Assembly (NCBI RefSeq): GCF_035582795.1
Contig: NW_027445436.1
Coordinates: 7,314,770-7,378,769 of the forward strand
DNA length: 64,000 nt
Direction of reading: 5' to 3'
Source: Mycteria americana
Taxonomy: Eukaryota > Chordata > Aves > Ciconiiformes > Ciconiidae
Of the stretch, positions 32,471 to 44,982 are shown piece after piece (the stretch's first letter is position 1; each line of letters begins with the position of its first letter). The notes below the pieces were generated by a model that was given only the letters and a program-made list of their open reading frames with translations, was not told where the DNA came from and made no database searches. Position numbers and translations under genes: made by a program.

Positions 32471-33084
32471 GTTGAACCAGTTCACTGCAATCAAGATTAA
32501 AGAGCAGACAGCTTGGATCCATTACTGCTGAGTAAAGAAAGCTTTAGGTTTCTAAAGAGGCTAAGGGTTGTTGGATTTGTACTGCCCTACCGAGAGGTAA
32601 CATGAGACTCCCTTTGTACGGCATAGGGTCGACTCATTGGAATTGTGACAATAATACTTGGCCTGAGTTTTGGAAAAAATGAGATGGAGGATATTGTAGT
32701 TATGATAATTCAAGATATGAGATCGGACCAAGATTTGACCTACAGATACTAAAAAAAAAAACCCCAAAAACTAACACCCAGATTCTAGTTAGCAATAATA
32801 GTTGCCTATGGAAGGCAAGATCCAATAATTGTCTGTGCCGCCCCCCCCCCGACAACAAGTATCATAACTGTTCTTGTAGGAACGGGTGGGATGATTATTG
32901 GATCAACAAGACTGCGGTAGAAATAGGAACTTGGAATTTGACGGGATTGAACGTGAAACCTATAGCCCTACCAAGTGGGATGGCAGTAGAAATACATCGG
33001 TTGGATGGGTAAGCAAAGGACCATTTTATGGAGCTAATCTCACAGCCACCGACGGACCCTGCAAACTACCCGACGGGTATTTTA
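32471..33084 (+). pseudogene. ERV-B integrase C-terminus and env surface fragment
   Basis: The first bases read TAIKIKEQTAWIHY...VKKA, the usual C-terminal end of gamma-type integrases that overlaps the env start. Further on, frames give HWNCDNNTWPEFWKK, a cysteine-rich NKYHNCSCRNGWDDYWIN and GANLTATDGPCKLPDGYF, with several NXT/S sites typical of a surface glycoprotein. Stops and frame changes are numerous. It ends where a reverse-oriented LTR-B starts. RNase H and most of integrase are missing between 28723 and here. The env call is moderate; the integrase end is clearer. Confidence 0.55.
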
Positions 33085-33737
33085 CCGAAATCAGTACTCA
33101 ATAGTCGGGATGAGGATTCTTTATTGCAGCGCTGGGCAGCACTGGGGATTGCTCCGCCACAAGTGCTCCGCCAGGTCAGCACAACACATCAGTTCATATA
33201 CAGAAAAATCATACATATTCATCAGATTTCCTGAAAAGGGCAGTTTTATGGTGATGAGTTCCCGCAATTCATTTACATACTCCAAGCATGCGCAGTAAAA
33301 TTAGGGTTAGGGTCTTTTCACCCTCCCGGTGGTCTTCCATAGTCTTCCTCACGTTGTCTTCCTCACGTTGTCCGCTAGTTGATCTTTGGGCTTCCTTTGT
33401 CCCTGTATAGTCATTGAGTTAGCTCATCAGTCCTTCAGCCTCAGAATGTCACAAGGGGGTCGATTTAAACTAGTTCTTTGGTGCTTATCTTTGGCACAAT
33501 CGTCCTGAGTTCCTGTTATCAGTGATTTAATTAGGAAGCCTAACGAGCTTGCTCAAGGCCTGTTTAGTCCTCTCAGGTAAGAAGTCACAGGAAATGTCCT
33601 ATCATCAACTCTGCTCAGCAGGTAACCAAAACTATCTTTGCAGGGGAAGAGAACAAAAGAGAACAAGGATGGGAGTGAAACTAAAAAAATGCAAGTCTAT
33701 GTCTTAGTCAGGGATTGTCAGGGATTTAACCCTTTCA
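33085..33737 (-). mobile_element. LTR-B, reverse orientation
   Basis: This runs from CCGAAATCAG at 33085 to CCCTTTCA at 33737 and lacks the last ~15 bases of U5. Compared with 24153-24817 it has a 14 bp tandem duplication (CTTCCTCACGTTGT near 33350) and an 11 bp deletion near 33115. It abuts ERV-E polymerase exactly as the left-arm copy does. Confidence 0.88.
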
Positions 33738-35385
33738 CTATCATACTCACTCTTAACGAAAGGCAAACCCTGGGAGTGGAAATTAGAACATAAAGAGGCA
33801 GTCAAAACTCTAACTGAAGAGTTAAAAACGTATCAGTCGCTGGGACCAGTACACCCCCACGACCCTATTATAGCCGAATGGGGTTTCACCAAACATGCTA
33901 CTTACTGTAACCTGTTCCAAACTGGGCCTGATGGGCCAAAAAGACCTTTATTGTTTAGCTCAACGGCATTTAAAGAAACAGAACAATGATACTCTGAATG
34001 GGAAAAGGGACTTTTATCGTTTGTCGGAGCAGTTAAACAAGTTGAGAAAATACATCAGGGACAACCTGTGAAAACTAGAGGACCATTTAATTTACTAGAA
34101 GCAATCCTAAAGGGGACTGCTGCCCCAGAAGGAGTTGCACAAAAACCCACTGTCCAAAAATGGTATGCCTACCTAACAGGAGTTGCAGAAAATATGCAAC
34201 TAACTGAAGGACACACTAAGGTTCCCAAATTGCAGATGCCCATAAACACAGACCCTTTAGCGTTACAACAACCATTTAAACCTTCACCCATTCTGGATGC
34301 ACCGCCCCTCACTGAGGGTACACCAACAGAAAACATTTGGTTTACAGATGCTTCAGCAAAAAGGGTAAATGGTAAATGGCAATATAAGGCCGTTGCATTA
34401 GATGTTACCACCGGCAAACAAGTAGTAGAAGAAGGTGAAGGCAGTGCACAAGTAGGAGAAATAAGAGCAGTTGTTTTGGCAGCACAGAATGGAGCAAAAA
34501 TCATATATGTAGACTCTTATGCTGTGTGGGCCGGTGCCACACAGTGGCTCTGTCAGTGGGAAACCTTGAATTGGGAAGTAAATAGATCCCCAGTTTGGAG
34601 AAACAAAGATTGGCAATTATTACTAGATATAGCCAGGAAAACACCTTTCAAGATGGGATGGGTAAAAGCTCATGCTAAAGATAATCAACCAGCCACAAAG
34701 TGGAATCAAAAGGTAGATGAGCTAACTAAAATTAGGAAAATCACCTTATATCCTGAGTGGTATCGATTGGGAGAATGGTTACATCAAAGTCTAGGCCACA
34801 CAGGTAAAGAAGCACTTTGCTGCACAGAGTAAAGGCTGGCCTATAAGCAGAAAATCTTGTGAAACTATTCTTACAGAATGTCCCCAGTGTAGATTAAAAT
34901 TACAAGCAGATCATCCTGCTAAAGCACCACCTTTACATATCAGTGAAGGGAAAGCTTTATGGTCTACATGGCAAATTGATTATATCGGACCATTCAAATC
35001 CTCTGCAGGATATCGATACATCCTCACAGGAGTGGAAGTAGTCTCCGGCTTGCTTATGGCGACTAAACGTCGGAAAGCCGATGGGCGAAATACAGTGCGA
35101 GGGCTATCAGTTTGGTTCTCAAATCTACCTACTCCTGATGTTATCCAGAGTGATAATGGCTCACACTTTTCGTGTAAGGAAGTGCAAGATTGGGCAAAAC
35201 AAGAGGGAATTAGATGGGTATTCCACACCCCATACTACCCTCAATCAAATGGGATGGTAGAAAGAGCTAATGGCTTGTTGAAAAGGAATCTCAAACCACA
35301 GGAAGCTCAATGGGATACGAGACTTCCCAAAGTACTCCATCAATTAAATAATCGATACGGGCCTACTGGAAGCCCTGTAAGCTGA
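33738..35385 (+). pseudogene. pol: ERV-E pol: RT connection, RNase H, integrase
   Basis: The segment begins inside the RT connection (GKPWEWKLEHKEAVKTLTEEL...) with a stop near 33988. The frame at 34068-34832 holds RNase H motifs IWFTDAS, EIRAVVLA and YVDSYAVW, a C-terminal HAKDNQPATKW segment, and the His pair of the integrase zinc domain. A one-base frame change near 34815 precedes ECPQC. The integrase core shows the catalytic residues in WQIDYIGP, QSDNGSHF and MVERANG. The frame closes at 35385. Most of the RT and everything upstream are cut off by LTR-B. The polymerase is neither typical gamma nor class III like ERV-A. Confidence 0.83.
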
Positions 35386-35671
35386 GCGTTCTTTGTAAAA
35401 ACTGAGCTTAGCGCTCCACCTACTAGGAAAAGAGAATATCCAATGACATTACAGCCAGGACAGCCTGTGATGGTCAATTTACCATCCATCGGTACTGTGC
35501 CTATGACTTTAATTAAACCTCGTGGCCCACTTGCCTGGGAAGCTACTGATAGCAGTGATGCAAAACACAGAATTAGTGCACGATGGATTTTTCCTTCTTC
35601 TTAACGGGGTAACCTGTTCGGACTGTCCCCACCGAAACAAGTCTCTGTTTTCTCTTACAGCACCCCACAGG

Positions 35672-37691
35672 ATGGCAGACGGAAATGCTGTGTTTGTGTT
35701 ACTGTTCCAAACCCTAACAATGCCGCTCCTCTTAGCCTGTGGTCAAAGAACCCTAGAGTGGCCACGGTCTCAAGCTCGTGTTAAGTACACTGGAAGTATG
35801 GGAATACACTCTAGTAAGGGAGATTTAAAGCTTTCCACCGTGGTCATGCACAGAACTGAAACATACTTAGAAAACGAATGGAGCTGGGATAAAGATGAAG
35901 CTGATGATAAAGTTCCCCGACTCCGAGGAACGGCAGGGAAAGAAATTAAAATAGGATGCCGGATGATCAATGGGTCTACCCATGAGAAGGCATCTCAGAT
36001 TTCTGTGTACAACATTACATCAAACCCAATAGCCAAAGATACAAAACTTTGCGCCTTTGAAAGACTGGACTGTTGGTACAATTTTACCTTAGTACAACCT
36101 GGTTTTGTAGTCTGCCTCTGGGCTCACCATAGCGTGGGACTATCCTTTAAATTTAAAATAGACATTACTGAGCCTAGCACAACAACATCCGCCCTGACTG
36201 TAAAGGATAAGAAAATTCTATCCCCACAGATTTCTGAAGTTGGACCGTATGTGATCAAAAATACAGGCCAACAACAAGTGTTATTTAATCCATCATGGTC
36301 TCTTAAACAAGTAGAACTACTGATGCAAATTAATATGTCTGCAATCAAACCGACCTGTTCACCATTCCTAGGTACGTCCTATGCAGGATGGTTAGCATGG
36401 TTACATGGGCGAACCCTCACCTCTCCAAGACGAACAAAGAAAGGTGTGACTGGTATCATAGGGACAGGATTGGGAGTCTTAAATAGTATAGATGCCGAAG
36501 TACTTGTAAACAAACTGAGCACAACAAGAAGTGATTTCAACAAATTAGAACACCCATTGCGGTCTTCTCTGTTAGCATTGGGAACTAACCGATGGCTCTT
36601 ATCTGATATATTACTTCAGTGGGAAAGAATTAATGAAAGGGACCACCAACTGATTGGATGCACTTGGTGTAGCCCAAAACAATGTTTCTCTAGCTCTTAG
36701 TTGTATCCAAGCTCAACTGTGGATGCAATCTATGGTAGCAGCAATTATAAGAGAAGGTGAAGAGGGCACCTTACCCACTGAAATTCGAAAGGTAATTTGG
36801 GATAATGCAACTAAATTTGAGAAAGAATTCCAATCCTGGTGGTATTTAGTCAATTTCACTTATGACCCAATCAACAATAAGGCCACAGCTTTTGTCTTAA
36901 CAATACACAATGCTTCGGTATACACCATATACCCAATCATTGCGTTAGGATTAAATCACGATGGAACTATACTCTATCCATTAGAACATAGAGTGTGGGC
37001 CCAACAAAACGGAAACAAATGGCAAACTGTTGATGTTAACGCATGCGTTGTACGGGAACAACAAGGATTTATTTGTGAGAGTAACACCATCAAAGCCCAA
37101 GACATTTGTCTTGACACTGAACAAAATGTTTGTCATTTTGAAATACAACCCGATGAAGCCCCTGAAACTGTACTTGTGTATATTGGAAAAGGATGTGTTT
37201 GTATGAGAACCATTTGTGATTTTATATTCGTAGATAACATTACTGTAGATACAAGCAATTGCTCAAATATTTGTGTTTGTAACTTTACTAAAATTGTGGG
37301 ATGTGACTTCAATTATTCAGCTCCTGTTACGCCTTATCAATTGTTACAATCTAACTATACATTGAGTCGAGATTTATTGCCTTCCCCCATCGGAATGAAT
37401 CTTACATTGGTGAAGAAACTACTACAACACGATGACCTGTGTCAACTGCTAGAACGCATCCGAAACAATGGACGCAAAACTCTGATCACCGTTTGTCATG
37501 ATGCAGAAGAGATACACCATGTCTTGGAAAGAGTGAAGAAGGATGGAGAACACCATTGGTGGGAAACGCTTCTTGGATGGTCACAGACAGCAACGGGAGT
37601 GTTTAATCTTATGCTTCACCCAGTTGTTATTTTACTAACTCTAACATTAGTGTGTCTATTGCTTATAATTATATTGTATATAAAGGTTTGA
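35672..37691 (+). pseudogene. env: ERV-E envelope glycoprotein, frameshifted
   Basis: An ATG at 35672 lies 12 bases after a pyrimidine-rich splice-acceptor-like TCTCTTACAG. A hydrophobic signal peptide follows, then a surface region with several NXS/T sites. A basic RRTKK cleavage-type site sits at 36428-36442, followed by a Gly-rich hydrophobic fusion-peptide-like stretch (GVTGIIGTGLGVL). The frame breaks near 36656, with overlapping frames 35672-36700 and 36654-37691. The second part, 345 codons, has cysteine-rich segments and a C-terminal anchor near 37620-37685. The transmembrane subunit would be over 400 residues and I see no CX6CC motif, so it is unlike gamma-type Env. Low stop density suggests it is fairly young. 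Confidence 0.8.
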
Positions 37692-37892
37692 CACGATAAA
37701 ACAAATAACCCAACTTCAACCACCCAAAACATACAAATTAACGCATAACAAATAGCAGTGCTTCACTGTCTACTTACCGTGGATCTATAAGCGCACAAAC
37801 TATCAATATACTATTTATGGCACAGAGGCAAGAGGTGACCGTACCACCACTCTGTGAAGGTAAGATGAATTGACTATAGTCACAGGGTGGAG

Positions 37893-38604
37893 TGTGGCAG
37901 TGTGCTCTGCCCCCTGCTCCCTGCACAAGCAGTAACCATCAGTGGGAGTCATCCTGATAGCTGCATCCAGCTTATGCTGGACCTTGAGGATGGATGGCAA
38001 CAAAGTAGCCAAGGGCTGCCTGAAGCAGTGATCCAAACGTCTTGCTGATATGCAAATATGACCATAAGTCAATCATCTTGCTCCTTAAATAGTGGACAGC
38101 CCAGGGCCCGTTGAGCTCTCCTGCACGGCAGCAGGCTGCATGCCAGGATCTCCCCTTGAGCAGGGACGCCTCTCAAGGTTACTCCTCGAGGTTGAGAGAT
38201 TCCTTGCCACAACAGATCCTCGGTAAGTGACTAATAGCATGCTAAACTTTGGAATCTTAGCTAAGTGATATAAAGGATTGATTGCGCACATATAATCCTT
38301 TAGACATAAACCGTTGACCAAGTCTGGGACTAGGACTAGATCCAGCCACACCTAGACTCCTCTCTAAGAAGGAGTTCAGAAAGCAAGGGGATCCTTTTCC
38401 GAACCTCATGACTCAACGGGAGGGTCTCCCTGACAGTTTTGTCTGACCCTGTCCTCTACACAGTAAATGATCAAGTGTACCTTGCCATCAAATCTTGTTA
38501 AAACACTGTTGCATTGAACTTTGTTAACTCCCTATTCTGTATCAATAAACTATATTTTTACTTCTCTCTTGCGAGTGAAGTGCACTCTCACTCCATCCGC
38601 GACA
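37893..38604 (+). mobile_element. LTR-E, 3' LTR of ERV-E
   Basis: 712 bp, TGTGGCAG...CGCGACA. AATAAA is at 38544-38549, about 55 bases before the end, and the stretch after it is T/C-rich as in an R-U5. It follows env and a short 3' untranslated stretch. Beyond it comes TLE4 intron DNA, so ERV-E was inserted in intron 4 in antisense to the gene. Confidence 0.8.
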
Positions 38605-41600
38605 CTACTGCAACTATGATTATGACATCCTATCAGCTAGTAGAGCCCTTTCATTTCTATGCAATTAATACTTTAGCAACACTCAAACGACTGTTGCCCA
38701 AGTCCTGTAATAAAACTTACATGGATTGGACTAAAATGGGAGGGTGTGGGGTTCTTACTGTGATTTTAAAAAGTCATTTAATTTATTTTTTTAATATCCA
38801 TCTTCTTAAAGATCTGAACTTTCTTTCAAAAATGCTGAAATCCAGCATTCCCAACATGTGAATTAATTCAAAGATAGAGATTTAACCAGAAAAGAGAATC
38901 ATAATTTATGGCTTGCCACCTCCAAAAACATAATAAAAAAAGAGAAGTGAATGCTGCATCCTATTTATGTTCTCCATCAATCCTCTTCGCAAGTATCTGT
39001 TGTCTGTAGTCAACTACAGACACTTATTTTAAGTGATAATTACAATTCCGAATTAAAACCTTCAGAAAGCATGTTTGCTTACAGCAATTTAAATAAACTG
39101 TTTACCATAACATTAAAACTGCCTAATGTCAGAAATTAAACTGAATGACCACCAACAAGAAGTAGCAACACTATATTAGAAACTTAGTAATAAATAGGCA
39201 CTTTCAGACCACATTCAAATGTTCACATTTATTCTATTATTGACATTTAAAACTGTAGGGAAGTATCTGTTCATACTGTAACCCACAATCCCCAACTTTT
39301 TGTCTTTTCTTCAGAATGTGCCTATTTTGAAGCTCTATTGATCCTACTAGAGAATATAAAAAATTAGGTTAATATTTTAGGCTATAACACCACTTTCACA
39401 AAACGCCCCATTCTAATTCCATTCTAATGCTATTTAATTTAAATTTTGGTAACTGAGTAATTATGTTCTCAAACATAATTGTTAAAAATTGGCAACATTA
39501 TTCAGGCTTAATTAAAATCAAATCCAATATACTAAATATACTTCAATTGGTACTAATTACATTAGCTTTCCTTTCAGAATGACAAATTCCCCATAGGTTT
39601 CAGTTTTATGAGTCATCTATCAAAATCAACACAGGATGACTGATGGGTCATCATGAGGGGTGGGAAAAGAAATGCTTTTCCTCCCTCCTTTCCTCCTACC
39701 ACTCCTCATACACATATGGGCACACACCATTGCTGCTCTGTGCATTTATCCTTTTATCAAATTTGCTAAGTCAGTGTCATGACTCCATCACAGCCATCAT
39801 TTTCTGTTCCAGTGAAAAATTTCTCTAAAAATAAATACACCATGGCTGTGAGCAGCCAAGAAGAACAGAAGCTTTAACAGAAAAATACACAAAGGTTTCA
39901 CATATCAGGGCCATCAATTACTACAGTACTTCAAGGACTCCAGGGAGTCCTTCTCTTGAACCTTTTGAGACATAAATCTAGTAAGTGAATAAGTCCAACC
40001 TGACCTTGAGAACTAGGCCAAATTATGCCAAAGGGCAACTTCACTGCATTATTGTCTGCTTTTCCATTACAAGGGCATCCAGTGAGCACATCTGGAAAAG
40101 AACCTAAGAGGAACCAAGGCTGTCTGCCCATAAAAACAAATAAAGACAGATATGCCTCTGTGCTAAAGTGAAAAACAGAAAAAAAAAAAATTCACTAAAT
40201 AGGTGGTTTGCAGGGCTATCACATTGTGAAATACAGACAAACTGCCCTCAGGATTTTTGATGGGATTGAGTTTAGAAAGGAAAAAGTGAATTGCTCAGTT
40301 TCAGCTGGATAAAATCAGGAAGGAAGAAAAGAGATTTTAAACTGGAAGGCTAAAAAAAGCTTCAAACACATCAAATGAAACAATCAACACTATAGACAAA
40401 AATTGGGTCTTAACACTGCAATCAAAACAAGATGGGAAATATTTTGTAGTTGCTGAAACAAAAGGAGAAAAAAATGCTGTGCAAATAGAATGGGAAACAT
40501 GAAAGAACTAACATCAGATTTAAGAACGATATAGGACATGGTTTTAGTTGCAACTAATTTCAGTCAACATCTGACAAAATAAATATTTTTGCACGAGAGT
40601 ACAATACTTACGTAACTAATTTGAACAGAAGTAACAGTAATGGAAATGGTGTTTAATTAAAATTCGGTCCTTTGCAATCCCCATATTTATTTGTAAATAA
40701 GTATTTACTTTTTCCAGAATATCATTGAAGTCTCCGTCGCCATAATTGCATACAACTTCTGAAGTATTTAGAAATAAACAAAACAAAAACCCATTTAGTT
40801 TTCCTCAAAACAATATAATTACACATTTTTCATGCAACCTGATTTTATCCTATGGAATTTTGCGGTGTCAGTTTAGGTCTACATACAACTAATTGCTGTG
40901 AAAACAGAGTATCTAGATATATAAACAAGTTTGACTACAATGGTTGCTTTCAAATGCCTATGAGAATTTGCTACGTAGGTGACCTGTAAGGACTGTAAAT
41001 TTTATAAATCGTGTTCATACCTATTATTTTAGGTTTAATAGCCTGAAACAATATGGTTATTCATTTGAGAACAGATCCAAACCCTCCAAGAGTCAGTGAA
41101 TAGTCTTTCATCAGTACCAATGATCTGAATCAGATCCACAGAGTAACCATATAGTTAGAATTTGATCAGCTACAATCACAGCCTTTTCTTCTCACCTGTT
41201 TCTTAAACACACTTTTTGAGTCTTTATGGGTAAGTATCACATCTGTGAGAAGCACATTTGAGTTCAACGGACCTGTGTATATGTCTGTAAAAAACTGTAT
41301 ATGTACAAAGTTCCATAGGTTTAGAGCTTCAGATTCAAAATGCTTTGAGGCAGGAAATCCCACCGTCTTTGTATTTGTATACTATCTAGCCCAAATGGCC
41401 CTAATCACTACTGTGACACTGGGATGCTAATGGAATACAAAATATAATAAATAACGTGGAAAAAAAACCCCATTGAACTATATGCCTGCCCTCAACGAGA
41501 TAAAGAAATCCTATTTCCACAACCCAGAGAAGTTCCAAAACCCTTAGTTTGAACAGAAATGCATACAGATCAATTTTCAGATGATCTTTCTTCTCCCAGC

Positions 41601-42396
41601 CAACCATTTCTTTATTTTTGCAGTTTATACTCCCCAGCAATGCTGATGAATTGCTCAACCATTAGCTAAAATGAGTTGTCAGTATTAAACTCCACCATAT
41701 AAAAAGTTCCTTCACTAGAAAAGAGGTCAGATGTTCAATTCATTCTCCTCTAGAGAAAGTTAAAACACACACATTACTGAATAAGAAATTCTAATTACAC
41801 TACCATGCTCCATCTGACTAATCTCCTCCTAATCTTGGCCTAAGTGCTAGACTTCAAGGCACAAAACTGAGCATGCTAACATCTTCATAGAAAACTCATT
41901 TACTCTTTTGAGTTTGAAAAACTAAGACACTATTTTTGGACAAAGGTCCAAGTAAGAAGCCTGTAGGAAACAGGAGCATGGCTGTACATCAATTGCTTTT
42001 GTAGTTCCATCTTAAATCTGTTCAGGTTAACTGAAGATGATAGTATTTTTCTACACACAAATACACATCCCTTGACACCTAAAACATGTTTACAATGCAG
42101 CTGTCATTCCAAAAAGTAAGCCTCAAAGGTTAGAGAGATCTGAAGCTACAACCCATGTTCCCATCCCTACTCATGTCCACTTGCATGTGCAGGGGCAGAA
42201 AGTCAACAGAATAACACACAACAGGGAGCCAACAGGTATATAACAGATGGAAGTGTCAGGGCATCGTGGAGCTGAAAAAATATCCAGTGCACTTAAACAT
42301 GCAATTAAATCAACTCACACAGAATACACATATGTTTTAAGACTGATGAGATAAATTATACAGAACATTCTTACAGAAAACAAAATATTTGCCTAC
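38605..42396 (-). other. TLE4 intron 4, proximal part
   Basis: AT-rich non-coding sequence between LTR-E and exon 4. No further TLE4 exon could be found here. Exon 5 and later exons are not visible anywhere in the window and would lie beyond the inserted elements or be lost. Confidence 0.75.
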
Positions 42397-42441
42397 CTGT
42401 TTATGCATCTCTATATTCAACCCATAGGACATCTCATAATA
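42397..42441 (-). CDS. TLE4: TLE4 exon 4
   Basis: Forty-five bases reading YYEMSYGLNIEMHKQ, matching the Q domain of Groucho/TLE corepressors. A CTTAG acceptor precedes it and a GTAGGC donor follows. The 45-base length is what I recall for this exon. The Q domain forms the tetramerisation helices through which TLE proteins assemble and bind TCF/LEF factors in the nucleus. No disabling change is seen in this exon. Confidence 0.92.
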
Positions 42442-43829
42442 CTAAGAAGGAAGAAAATGGCTCTATTAGAACTTGCAGTCATAAAAATAATTTGAAAATT
42501 CACTTTGAATCAAACATCATCTGTATAAAGACATACAGACCTAAAAACATTTATTAGCCTTGAAAAGCTCCCGGAATTTGAAAGAGCATCTTACAGCAAC
42601 CTTTCCCTCCCCCCCTCCTTTTTTGCTTTATCTACATTGCTTCTTATCAACTTCAAAGAACAGTCATAAAACAAGCAAAAAAACCAACAACAAAAAAACC
42701 CCCAAAACAAAACAAATCCATGAAACAACAAGAAACAACCCCCCCAAAAAACAGAGTTAAAGATTAGAAGCAGAGAAAACACACATAAAGTACTCAAGAT
42801 TTTATTCCGTAGCACACATTAAAGATGCCAAAAAAAGCCTAAAGTGCTTGAAACTAGACATAGAAATAGATCAGCAACCTTTAAAAGACTGGTTATTTGA
42901 TATTTTAAATTAAAAACACAAAAAAAGACACAATTAAATTGTAGGGATGCAAAAAATAAAAGAACATGGAAACTCAGAGCCAAAACAGATGATCCGTTCT
43001 ACAGATCTCTTGTTGTGCCTCAATATCGCAGGGAACTCAGTTCAGTGTGTAATGTTAGTACCAAGCAATTTCCAAGACTTCAGCACATCAGGCGTGAAAA
43101 AGACAAATGCGAGCCTTAACATATACTTGTGCTCTTGGTAAAGTTTTTCAAGGTTATTTACTATTTTTGTAAATATAAGGGTGTTATTTGTCATGTACAT
43201 ACGGAAAACAGTTAATCCTTCACAGATGTACAAGAGAGCTGATAGCAAGAACTCCTCTGGAGACACCACGATCCATCATGTAATTATGTATTTATAGATT
43301 TCATTCTATGCAAGTTATTTAACCAGAAAGGCCACAACCATCGAGGAAACCCCATTCACAGCTCAGATCCCTGACATTCTGAATTTAGTAAAACAATAAG
43401 CCAGCAGCCCAGAAGCAACAGTTCTAGGAAGTGGGCTTTGGGTTTATATATGGTTCACTCTCTTAACAGAAAACAGATTACCCTGAACTGTTTTACGAAG
43501 ATATGATAGTTGGGAGAAGTCAGCAAAAGTGAAATCATCATCCCTAAAAAAGTTGTGCATGCCTTTTAAAGGGCTGACAAGTAATCTGCTAGCATTCTGA
43601 AGAAGTATCCCCAATTGCTTAAAACATTAAAAAGCAGATTCTGCATAGAAACTAATTGCTACAATCAAGTTATAAACCCCTGAAATGAAGAATTTATAAT
43701 AGAAATATTGATGCAACCTTAACAGCAGCAGCACTACTATAATCTGTTTGCCTCCAGCAATCCAAATGTACGTTAGTTTCAGTATACCAAGCTAAGAGAC
43801 ATTTTGAATTTGTTATGCAGCTTGCTTAC
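42442..43829 (-). other. TLE4 intron 3
   Basis: Non-coding, AT-rich. The part up to 42850 is duplicated at 32062-32470. I saw no exon-like or repeat feature in the rest. Confidence 0.7.
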
Positions 43830-43893
43830 CATAACATAATGTCGCTGCATCTCTGTCTTCTCACTAGCCAATTTTTCACATTCTAGCTTTAAA
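43830..43893 (-). CDS. TLE4: TLE4 exon 3
   Basis: Sixty-four bases reading (S)[21 protein letters not shown], an essentially invariant TLE Q-domain segment, flanked by TTAACAG and GTAAGC splice signals. The split serine codon joins the AG at the end of exon 2. Intact. Confidence 0.93.
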
Positions 43894-44623
43894 CTGTTAA
43901 AAAACCACAAACAAAGCCAAACACATGAACACTTAAAGAAGCAATAAGTTGCTGGGTTTTGTTGTTTGTTTTTTTTCCCTGTTACTGATGACAGAACTGC
44001 AAGAAAAATACTATGGTTAGTTTAAGGGATACTGCAGTAAACATCAAGACCTCTGTTGACTTTTTTGTTTTCAGAAGCACACTGAACAATCCTGCGAAAA
44101 GTCATTTGACACTTTGAGAATATAATGTTCTTCAACTAAAGGATAATGAAACAGCTCACTAGCTACACTTCCAGGTTATCAACACTTGACATATCAGTGA
44201 AAGGCACGAGGGACCTAAGTCAAGACAAGATGGGCACCCTTAGCGGCATTTTGAAGAAAAGCAGAGGATGAGCCCAGCTAGCCACATATTTTTCCTTTGT
44301 CCACTAAAAAAAAAAAAAAATTAGAAAGAGAGCATGTGCGTGTGGAGGGGAGGGAATCTACTTCTATCATTCAGTACCTGTCTCTAAGTGAGAGCCTTTC
44401 GCCCTGGAGGACCAGGTGCTGCTGGAAATAGGTAGCAGCAGGTTTCAGAGGAGGAGGTACAGCCTCGCTAGGGTGACTGGTCCCCTGTGCATCTTGGGGA
44501 CTCAGCCAGAAGGGCCTCTGGCACCCACACATCGCCACCTCTTCGGGGAGCCGGGGGAGGGAGGGAGAGGGGATTGGCAAGAGCCCAGCAAACACGAGAC
44601 TCGGAGAAAGTAAACATCATTAC

Positions 44624-44718
44624 CTGTGGTACTGAGCCTGCAAAAATTGAAACAACTAAATCTAATCGCAGGATTCAGAAATGGTGAATTTAAAGGGCTG
44701 AGTGGGCTGATGAGGAGC
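44624..44718 (-). pseudogene. TLE4: TLE4 exon 2, damaged
   Basis: Good splice signals (TTTCAG acceptor, GTAATG donor) surround 95 bases reading APHQPTQPFKFTISESCD and, at the end, FQFLQAQYH. Between them TLE4 should read RIKEE; here TAG (44664-44662), ATT, TAG (44658-44656), TTG appear. That means two stops and the net loss of one codon, which explains the 95 bases where I expect 98. The reading phase is otherwise preserved. TLE4 protein from this copy would end after about 33 residues unless exon 2 is skipped or translation starts later. The change is a tight cluster of substitutions plus a 3-base deletion. Confidence 0.9.
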
Positions 44719-44982
44719 CTGAAATCAATCAGCAGAGGATCTTTTAATCACCCTCCCGTCTCACCCGCTCCGGGCCGCGTTCCCCCCCACCGGCACCCGG
44801 AGCTCCCCCAAACGTGATCGTCCCTCCAGACACCCCGGAGGCACAGCCACCCCCGGCACATGCCCTAGGGGTGGCAGCGACGACTAGACGCCCGCAGTGC
44901 CCCGGACTCCCCACCCCGACAGAGCTGCCGCCGCTAGCTCTATCCCACCGGGACACCCCCTCCTCCGAAACAGCCGAGCCCT

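Larger units (their letters stand above)
33085..39321. repeat. right arm of 6.2 kb inverted repeat
   Basis: Reverse complement of 18569-24802. This arm is continuous with unique TLE4 sequence at its right end (39322 onwards), so it is the likelier original and the left arm the derived copy. Spacer between the arms is about 8.3 kb. Confidence 0.95.
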
